A DNA stretch of 64,000 bases, taken from positions 69,515,982 through 69,579,981 of the forward strand of contig CM040430.1 in assembly GCA_022702705.1 (NCBI GenBank), given 5' to 3'. The notes below the pieces were generated by a model. It searched no databases and was not told the origin of the DNA. It was given only the letters and a program-made list of their open reading frames with translations. Both the position numbers and the translations under genes were made by a program. The stretch comes from Papilionanthe hookeriana x Papilionanthe teres (taxonomy: Eukaryota; Streptophyta; Magnoliopsida; Asparagales; Orchidaceae). Positions 57,354-64,000 of the stretch are shown here, in pieces (position 1 is the first letter of the stretch; each line of letters begins with the position of its first letter).

Positions 57354-57823
57354 TCCCCAGCGGAGTCGCCAGAAATTGTCGGCATATTTTTAGGTTATGT
57401 GTTGTATTTTTGAAAAAGGGTCGCCTACAGAAATTGTTGGCGAATTTTAGATTTAATTTAAATAAATAATTTGAAAAGTAGTATTTTATTTTGAAAATAA
57501 TTTTAAATTTGAAAATTTTAAGATATGAAATCAAATTGATCTCACATCCCGAATAGTTTATTTAATTGAGCCCCATCATCAAGCAGTGTGTCTATTCTTC
57601 GGGATAGACACATGGTTTGTGGTGCGGTGCTCGTTTATATAAACTATTCGGGATGTGAGATCAGTTTGATTTCATATCTTAAAATTTTCAAATTTAAAAT
57701 TATTTTCAAAATAAAATACTACTTTTCAAATTATTTATTTAAATTAAATCTAAAATTCGTCGACAATTTCTGTAGGCGACCCTTTTTCAAAAATACAACA
57801 CATAACCTAAAAATATGCCGACA
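57354..57823. repeat. Inverted duplication of the LTR end and primer site at the 3' end of E2
   Basis: 57354-57371 is the exact reverse complement of the primer site at 45211-45228 and keeps its 5-nt spacer. 57377-57560 is the inverted LTR end (starts TGTCGGCAT) and pairs with the direct LTR end at 57640-57823: two arms of 184 bp each with few mismatches, separated by a 79-bp spacer that is itself normal LTR sequence (57561-57639). The direct LTR portion is only about 270 bp (57555-57823). A short frame running through each arm is the same sequence on opposite strands, not a gene. Confidence 0.93.
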
Positions 57824-57828
57824 CCCTA

Positions 57829-58380
57829 AATTGTATTTTCGAGCTTCAACCAAAAAATTCCTATGTTACTTATTCACCCTTGAGGCTATCAAAGCCAACC
57901 TAGAAACGGTGCAAGCTTTACTGAACTTGTCTTCTCCCTGAAACACGATGAGGTAAAAAGACTAGCCAGTCTAATAGTGGGTTTTACCTGAATCTACCTA
58001 AATCTGGTGAGAAATGCATGACATTCTTTAATGCCTTGAGAAATGGCAAACATTTTGTGTGAACCGTCAAGTGAGAAAATGCATTCAAAAAAATTAAGAT
58101 TTCCCTTGCTTTACCTTTACTCCTACAGAGTTTGAAGCCAAGCGTAGAGATCGTCCTTTATCTCAGAGTTGGACCAGAGGTCCCTGAGGAGCGTCGAAGC
58201 CAGGTACCCTATCATGGAAAAACTAACTTTTACCGTCATCATTTCCACCCACAGGCTCCGACCCTATTTCCAGACACATCTAATCAGGGTTGTTGCCAAT
58301 CGACCAGTTAAGGCGGTCCTCACTCACCCAAAGCATTTGGGTTGGCTCCTCAAATGAGCGGTGGATTTGAGCAAGTTTGA
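57829..58380 (+). pseudogene. T reverse transcriptase, fragment 3 and connection
   Basis: RASTKKFLCYLFTLEAIKAN (57841-57900) equals the plant Gypsy pattern G-x-x-x-GKFLGFxVxxxGIEAN at the RT thumb, followed by the RNase H connection (KCMTFFNALRNGKHF, near 58013-58057). It continues the frame of fragment 2 once E2 is set aside. Stops are frequent. Confidence 0.8.
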
Positions 58381-58880
58381 CATCTTTTACATCCCCTAAA
58401 TGACAATTAAAACACAATTTGTGGCAGAATTCTTAGTAAACTTAACCAAGCCATCAGAACGTGACGAATGAACCATCGAAGACTATATATTGACTCTCTA
58501 TATCAACTGTTCTTCCAATAAAATAGTCCCAGTGCTAGGTCTTGCACAGAGAGACCCATCTGATGAGAATCACCATCATTCGATCACTATAGATTTTGAC
58601 GTCACTAACAATCAGGCAGAGCACAAGGCTTTGATCATTGGCCTATGACTGACATATTACATGGGACCTGGTCTCCTTCATCTGAAGACAAAATCACAAC
58701 TCATAATCAATCAGATCAATGGAGTGTTTGAGGCTCTAGATGAAGTGATGGCAAAATACCTTGCGAACTTGAAAGCAGAGGCAGATGGTTTACTAGTTTT
58801 CTGATTGATCACATAGAGTGCAAAGAAAATGTGGTTTCTCGTCACCTATCCGAATTTCCACAATTGGGAGGCAAAATAGC
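58381..58880 (+). pseudogene. T RNase H regions
   Basis: TQFVAEFLVNLTKPSE (58410-58457) is the tether, then an archaeal-type RNase H with ITIDFDVTNNQAEHKALIIG (58580-58640), KSQLIINQINGVFEALDE (58692-58745) and MAKYLANLKAEA. The N-terminal FDGA strand is no longer clear. Same domain order as E2, so T is also Tat-type. Confidence 0.78.
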
Positions 58881-60175
58881 CCAATGATTGATCTGGCCGA
58901 CAATCAAAGAAATTGAAGCAATATATGTGTCCACCAAAAATCTAAAGAACTGGATGGTCTTTACATCCGTTACCTCAAAACTGAGGATATGATAGATGTG
59001 GTCACGAACCCATAGTGCTATAAAATTATGTTAGCCTAGTACCTGTTGATGGAAGGGATGCTTTTTCGAAGATCATCTACCTTTCCATACTTAAGGTACG
59101 TAAGAGAAGATGAAGCCAAAGAAGACCTTCACGAGGCACATTCAAGAAAATGTAGGAGACACTCGGGAGGAAAGACTTTGGTTTACCGAGTACAATGACA
59201 TAGTTATTTCAAGTTAAACATCTTGAATATGCTGAGGAACACACAAAGAGATGCAAGCAATGCCCAAAAATACGCCCTCTACATTATAGGCCGACTTGGC
59301 AATAACAACCCATAATAGGTCCTTCGCCTTTCGTTATTTGGTGGCTAGACACACTTGGACCTTTTCCACCCTCCATGGGATAGCATAAATTCCTCTTAGT
59401 CACCATTGACTAGTTATCAAAGTTGGTGGAAGCCAAAATAATCACCAAACTCATTATAATCTTGGTATGGAATTTTACTTGAATGAACTTATCAATCGAT
59501 ACATGCTTCCTCTAATTCTCATAACCAATAATGTCGCCCAGTTCACAAACCATGGAGTTAAATGCTTCTGTATGAGCTAAGGAATAAATTCAAAGTTTGC
59601 ATATGTGCATGATCCCCACACTAAAAGAAAGGTCAAAGTGGTCAATAGGTTTATCTTAAATGTCCTAAGGAGAAAGGTCAAAGGAGCAAAGGGTAAATGG
59701 ATAGATCTCATGCCTTTGGCACTATGGGTCATCTGTAAGACACCCTTAATGGTGATGGGTCATACTCCTTTTATGTTATCCCACAACATGGAGGAAATGA
59801 TACCAGTAGAGTACAATCACCACAGCTAAAGAACCATCATAACCTCCTTTGACGAAGAAAGGCTAGCGGAGTGGCGACTAACCGATGATGAAGGAGCTAG
59901 GCTCACCCTCGACATAACCAAGGAAGTTTGTATCAGCTCGGCCCTTCACTAGAAGAAAGTTACAAGGAGAACTTCCTTATACTTCAAACAAGTAAAAGAG
60001 AAGACCTACGCACAATGAGACCTCTTTCTCAAAAAATCCTATCCAACAGCATGGAGACAAGCTGCTGGCAAGCTTAACCAGATGTGGATCGGGTCATTCA
60101 TCATTTCTAAAAGGGTCTCCATAGGAGTGTATCAACTCAAAACCTACAATGGGAGATGACATACCTAGGACCTAG
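58881..60175 (+). pseudogene. T integrase
   Basis: The zinc-binding region shows EEHTKRCKQCPKIRP (59233-59280). The core shows WWLDTLGPFPPSMG (first Asp, 59340) and KFLLVTID-LSKLVEAKI with one stop; the frame 59605-59829 has RFILNVLRRKVKGAKGKWID, GHTPFMLSHNMEEMIPVEY, equivalent to the C-terminal core. The C-terminal part (LFLKKSYPTAW.. and GSFIISKRVSIGVYQLKT) runs to about 60175. The catalytic Glu region reads KVKVVNRF, that is Glu replaced by Val. Non-functional. Confidence 0.85.
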
Positions 60176-60372
60176 AACGGGGACGGCCTGAAATAGTTTT
60201 TTTCCTTGAAATTGAAAAATCTCATGTATTGAATTTGAATTAGAATATTGACAAAGAGAGAAATGTTCTAAATTATCCTACTTTAAAACTACAAATCGTA
60301 CATATAACCTCACTCACAAGATTCGTAAATCACCATATCACCTAGGTCAGTCTAAGTAACTGGGGAACTCAA
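60176..60372. other. T 3' region, no gene
   Basis: AT-rich non-coding sequence after integrase. Confidence 0.5.
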
Positions 60373-60527
60373 AACCTAAAGCCTCTCATTTGGAGCAAGC
60401 AACCTAATGACTGCTTTCCTAGGCGAGCAATCTAAAGCCTCACCTCTGGAGTAATCAACCTAAAGACTCCACTTTGTGCTAAGTATTCTAAAGTCTACCC
60501 TCTGAGGCAAGTATCCTAAAGACTCCC
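60373..60527. repeat. Short tandem repeats (about 30-36 bp) in the 3' region of T
   Basis: Units built from CTAAAG-CTCxCCTCTGGAG and CAAG(T/C)A(A/T)CCTAAAG recur about five times. They are cut on the right by E3. Such repeats are common in Tat 3' regions. Confidence 0.7.
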
Positions 60528-62216
60528 TGACCTGGACACATAATTATGCCTACAATTTATCCTTTAATTTATATTTCAAAGGGTAGTATGCAAAAATTCA
60601 TATATAATTTTTGAAAATATTTTGCATACCAGAGGTACTACGCAAGTATACGTATCGTATCCAGTAATATAGCGCTCTATTGGAGTCCTGTTTATCGATC
60701 CTATAGGGAAAATTAATTTTAGAAATTAATAGATTTTCAAATTAAAAGTAATCATAATTTTTATTTCTTAAAAAAAATCAGATTTTAAGTTTTATGAAAT
60801 TTCTACTAGATGCAAGCAAAGTAGCAATCAAGTAAAGGTTAATGCAAGTATAAATAAAACAACTTTCTCCTTTTCAACTAATCCAAGATTTTTTAGAAAA
60901 ACTATCATTCATAGAGAACTTGAAATTATGGTATTGTGCCAAATAGAAGCATTCCTATTATTTACCTTCACTCGATAGTATAAAGAACATTGGCTAATCT
61001 ATAGATTGGTTCAGGATGTATTATTAGTAGAATGGGTTAATCAAGACTCACACTTCTAGATGTCCAAGGGTGGCTATGGTAGGCCCTACTAGTGACTCGT
61101 TCCCTTTATATAAACCAATTTAATAGAATTTAGTCTGTCACTCTAAAAACTAATTAATTCTACTCCCAATAAATAATATTTTTCTATTTATTTACACTTC
61201 ACCTTGAATAACCCGCACATGGCCTTCGATTACCCATGGATTCATGTGATATCTACTAGTTAAGGAACTCATCTCCGGATAGGTCTCAGAATTCTTCAAC
61301 AGATTTTAACAATTCAAATGGCCAGTTTAAAAAGTAAATTAAGATCAGGTATGAATATCATCACATTAATTTTTAAAATTAAGTTTAAGTTCTCCAATGA
61401 AATCAAATTATATTAATTATCTTTTCATGGTTGAAAGGAGAAAGAAAAGTAACTACTCAGAACACATTGAATTCAAACAACAAAACATATTTATAAAACT
61501 TTAAACCAAGTTACAAATACTTATCTGAAATGTTCCTTCAGGTGATCCTTTGACTCCTTCTGACTCCAATGCAAAGCACAAGACTTCAACAACACCAATT
61601 CTTACAAACTCTCACTTACTACTCAAGGAATTGAGTAGTAACACTCAAAGTAACTAAAATAAACTAAAATAAACTCACTAAATATTTAAGAAGAATATTT
61701 GGTAGCTATCTAGAACTATTTTTGGATGCGGGAGAGCTCTTTTTTCTGTAGAAATGTCTTCTATTTATAGAGCTTCAAAAAAGACGAGGGTTGCTTAAGG
61801 CACCTCTTAGAGATTAAAACCATTTTCCTGTGTCCAGATGCATTGTATCACATGTCATATGTATCAGGAGTAACTTCTAGTCTTCAAGACTGATAACCGC
61901 TTAACACCGTCAAAATAACTGCCCAAAGTTGTCAGAAAACTTAACTGCTTCAGTATCGAACTGGCACCTAGGCACCGGATTCAGGTGCCTAGGCGCCGGA
62001 TTCTGGCGCCTAGACGCCAGACCTATAATTTTGGCAACTTTGCTTTTTAGCTCTATTTTTGCTCCTTTTTTCTCCTTTTTCCTTCTTGAACTCTTTTTTT
62101 TATTACATATATCCAAAAATATAAAAATACCTTTAATTAAAGAATAATATCCTTAAAAATTGAATCATAAATAAGGCATAAAAATAAGTACTTTTTACGT
62201 GGATCAAATTCCCCCA
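60528..62216 (-). repeat. E3 3' LTR, about 1689 bp
   Basis: The right limit, GGATCA before the polypurine tract, is clear; the left limit (TGACCTGG at 60528) is inferred from length and the TG rule. The conserved Athila block (ACGCAAGTATACGTATCG) is at 60649. TATA box CTATAAATAG on the minus strand at 61761-61770. GC-rich palindromes of a different sequence (GGTGCCTAGGCGCC family) are at 61964-62025. Confidence 0.8.
61964..62025 (-). promoter_or_regulatory. E3 GC-palindrome cluster in the LTR
   Basis: GGCACCTAGGCACC, GGTGCCTAGGCGCC and GGCGCCTAGACGCC stand in a row with GGATTC(A/T) spacers, about 200 bp upstream of the TATA box. This is the position taken by the CTCGCCGTCGGCGAG cluster in E0 and E1. 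Confidence 0.75.
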
Positions 62217-62245
62217 AACTTAAATGTTACTTGTCCTCAAGTAAC
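62217..62245 (-). promoter_or_regulatory. E3 polypurine tract and adjacent hairpin
   Basis: Minus strand AAGTTTGGGGGAATT before the LTR; hairpin GTTACTTG-TCCT-CAAGTAAC at 62226-62245. Compared with E0 and E1, the outermost A-T pair of the stem is replaced by G-C. Confidence 0.85.
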
Positions 62246-63627
62246 CCTTTTTATTACATAAAAATGTATAACACCTGGAATGAAATTTAAACATTTAAGA
62301 TTCCTTGTAATTTTTGGTTTTCTAAATGCTTTAGTAAATCATTAACCAAATTTCACTAATTAAGGTTAATTTTAAGAATTTAAAGAGTACTTAACTACCA
62401 AATCATAAGACTTTAAATTTTTCATTTATTTCAAGAATAATTATAATTTATCATATTAAGGTCATATAGATAATTTACAAGAAAAAGACTTTCATGAAAA
62501 CTTTTCTAGTAAGGATGCTTGTACATAAAAATTAAGTTAAAAATGTAATTAGTTTTCTTCCTATAAGATAATTCAAGTGAAGCTAATTTTTTATTAGGCA
62601 TCTCCTCAAACTTCTCCTCATATTTATTTTTTTGCTCTTTTCTTCATTTTTTCTTTTTTTCTTTTTCTTTTTTTTTTCTTAAGAATATTTTTCAATCCCC
62701 GTTTTCACAATTTGTGAGGATTACTATGTCTGGATAGCCTGTTAATGATTTTGAACTTCACTATCCTTAACTTATATTTAAAAACTTATACATTTTCACT
62801 TAATAAATATGACATTCTTAATAAGTGTTTTTCAAAAATTATTTCAATCTTTTCTTTTTCAAGTAATAATCTTGATTCCTTAGTATTTCAAAAATACAAT
62901 TCTCTTTACTATAAATAGAAAAATTTTTAATCTTATTATTGTTTAAGTTAAATAATTTTATTCTTAAAATCAATCAAAATTATTAAAATTTTAATTAAGT
63001 TTACTAAATTATTTATAAATTCAAAAATTTAAGTAATCTTAAATAAATTTTTCATTCTTTATGTTATGTTAATATTTTTTTAAAGAAAATATTAGTAATT
63101 AAGGACAAATAATATTTAAATTTCAAAGTATTTTTTCTTCCCCCAAACTTTAGTTTTGGTATAAACATGAATCATGAAAATTTCTAAAGCATGAGAGAAA
63201 AAATAACATATTTCCACCATGAATTTTTCTAAGTATATGAAAAATAATCTAGAAAGGAAAATTTTATTTCTACACATGCTTTTTATAAATATAAAAGAAA
63301 TGTTTAAGCATATATAGAAAAATTTTAGTAAGCAGGATGAATTTCTACAATTTTTTTTTTTAAATTTGAAACAAAAATAACTATACTAAACAGGTGTACT
63401 GATTACTGTACTAAAACAGAAACAAAATATCTCATTATAGAAATAAACTCTAACAATCCAACAATCATCAATACAAAAATAAGTGTCTCAGAATCAATAC
63501 ACTCTAAACATCAAAAGTACACTAACATCAACTGTGCATCAAACATAAAATAAATCATCACATGCATCCAAAACTAACACACTAACAAAACATAACATAA
63601 ATAACACAACTACACAATCCTAGAAAT
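62246..63627 (-). other. E3 3' non-coding region with second polypurine tract
   Basis: No gene. Minus-strand purine tract at 62630-62680; second polypurine-tract copy (plus strand TTCCCCCAAACTTTAG, 63138-63153), about 920 bp from the first. Confidence 0.65.
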
Positions 63628-64000
63628 CTACTCATCACTAGCTGTCTCCTCATACTCATCATCATCAAAAGAAAATTTTACATTCTTATTCTGGCAATAA
63701 TCATATGGTGAGAATCGAGGATAAGTCAGAAACTGAACTGAATGATCACCCTTAAGGAATCTAACAAGTGTCTCAGAATTCTCTGCATCAAAATCACTCT
63801 TCCTCTAGGTGTACTCAGAAAGATAATCCACTTTCAAATCTATTGTATCCAATCTACACTGAGTTAAAAGTAACATATTTTGTTGCTTTATAAATTTAAC
63901 ATGCACATTTTACCAAAAACAAGATGGTGGCTCAGCAGCAAAAGTAGAGGTTCGAGAAGTACAAGGTCTACCTGAAGTAGGTAATGAACTATATGGTGCA
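63628..64000 (-). pseudogene. E3 ORF B, C-terminal end (partial)
   Basis: The stop codon is at 63628-63630 and the frame is readable rightwards to the window edge. It has the C-terminal pattern of ORF B: an SGRPCTSRTS-like serine-rich stretch, a short coiled-coil segment, SDFDAENSETLVRFL and TYPRFSPYDY, equivalent to the ECPRYPHYQP motif of E0. In-frame stops near 63806 and 63912 make it a pseudogene. The N-terminal part lies outside. Confidence 0.65.

Larger units (their letters stand above)
37682..57823 (+). mobile_element. E2: Tat-type Ty3/Gypsy retrotransposon carrying an AlkB gene
   Basis: Flanked by CCCTG (37677-37681) and CCCTA (57824-57828), a 5-bp duplication with one change; T RT resumes in phase on the other side. 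It begins TGTTGACC and ends GCCGACA. The 5' LTR (37682-45205) is followed by a tRNA-Arg-type primer site, gag, protease, RT, RNase H, archaeal-type RNase H, integrase, then an AlkB-like ORF, 82-bp tandem repeats, and an aberrant 3' end that holds only about 270 bp of LTR next to an inverted copy. Every ORF is frameshifted. The dual RNase H and primer tRNA place it with Tat elements. Confidence 0.88.
60528..64000 (-). mobile_element. E3: Athila-type retrotransposon, 3' part only
   Basis: A left (3') LTR, polypurine tract with hairpin, second polypurine tract and the C-terminal end of ORF B are present in the same order and spacing as in E0 and E1; the rest lies beyond the window. It is inserted in the 3' tandem repeats of T. 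The candidate target duplication on this side is CTCCC (60523-60527). Confidence 0.88.

Noticed and set aside
57322..57941. Two open frames on opposite strands with the same predicted product
   Set aside because: They are the two arms of the inverted LTR-end duplication read in both directions, not a duplicated gene.

Overview
The window is plant nuclear DNA and consists almost entirely of transposable elements nested inside one another. I see no intact host gene, rRNA, tRNA or CRISPR array. A plant origin is supported by Athila-type Ty3/Gypsy elements with a tRNA-Asp primer-binding site, Tat-type Ty3/Gypsy elements with an extra archaeal-type RNase H and a tRNA-Arg primer site, a hAT element with an 8-bp target duplication, and foldback MITEs. 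The setting looks like gene-poor heterochromatin of an angiosperm, probably a dicot; I cannot name the species. Element names below (T, E0, E1, E2, E3) are mine.

Layout. 1-2553: AT-rich DNA with a foldback MITE (777-957), an ATT microsatellite and a decayed hAT-like remnant. 2562-7863: a 5.3-kb hAT element flanked by TTGGCACG on both sides, without transposase, holding two small foldback elements and a captured exon of a glycine-rich plant protein. From about 8550 to 60527 runs an old degenerate Tat-type Gypsy element, T (gag, protease, RT, RNase H, integrase, 3' tandem repeats), which is cut twice inside its RT gene. The first insertion is E0 (10701-37568, minus strand), an Athila-type element that is itself interrupted by a second Athila-type element, E1 (16577-30426, minus strand, target duplication CGTAC, two 1638-bp LTRs). 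The second insertion is E2 (37682-57823, plus strand), a Tat-type element with an apparent 7.5-kb LTR. A third Athila-type element, E3, starts at 60528 and runs off the window.

How the parts work together. The Athila-type elements carry gag-pol and then two paralogous non-pol ORFs (A and B). Each ORF is preceded by a cluster of GC-rich palindromes that also occurs in the LTR upstream of the TATA box, so the elements look as if they carry three promoters of one design. ORF B has a conserved 200-nt intron in its leader. The 3' regions share two polypurine tracts and an 8-bp hairpin with compensatory base change.

The most striking gene is in E2: downstream of integrase lies a frameshifted but clearly recognisable AlkB-family 2-oxoglutarate/Fe(II) dioxygenase, closest to plant ALKBH9/10-type RNA (m6A) demethylases as far as I can judge by eye. 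This suggests a retrotransposon lineage that picked up an RNA-demethylase gene. E2 also ends in a 184-bp perfect-length inverted duplication of its LTR end plus primer site, the signature of aberrant snap-back reverse transcription. All reading frames in the window carry frameshifts or stops, apart from the E0 integrase core, so none of these copies looks autonomous.
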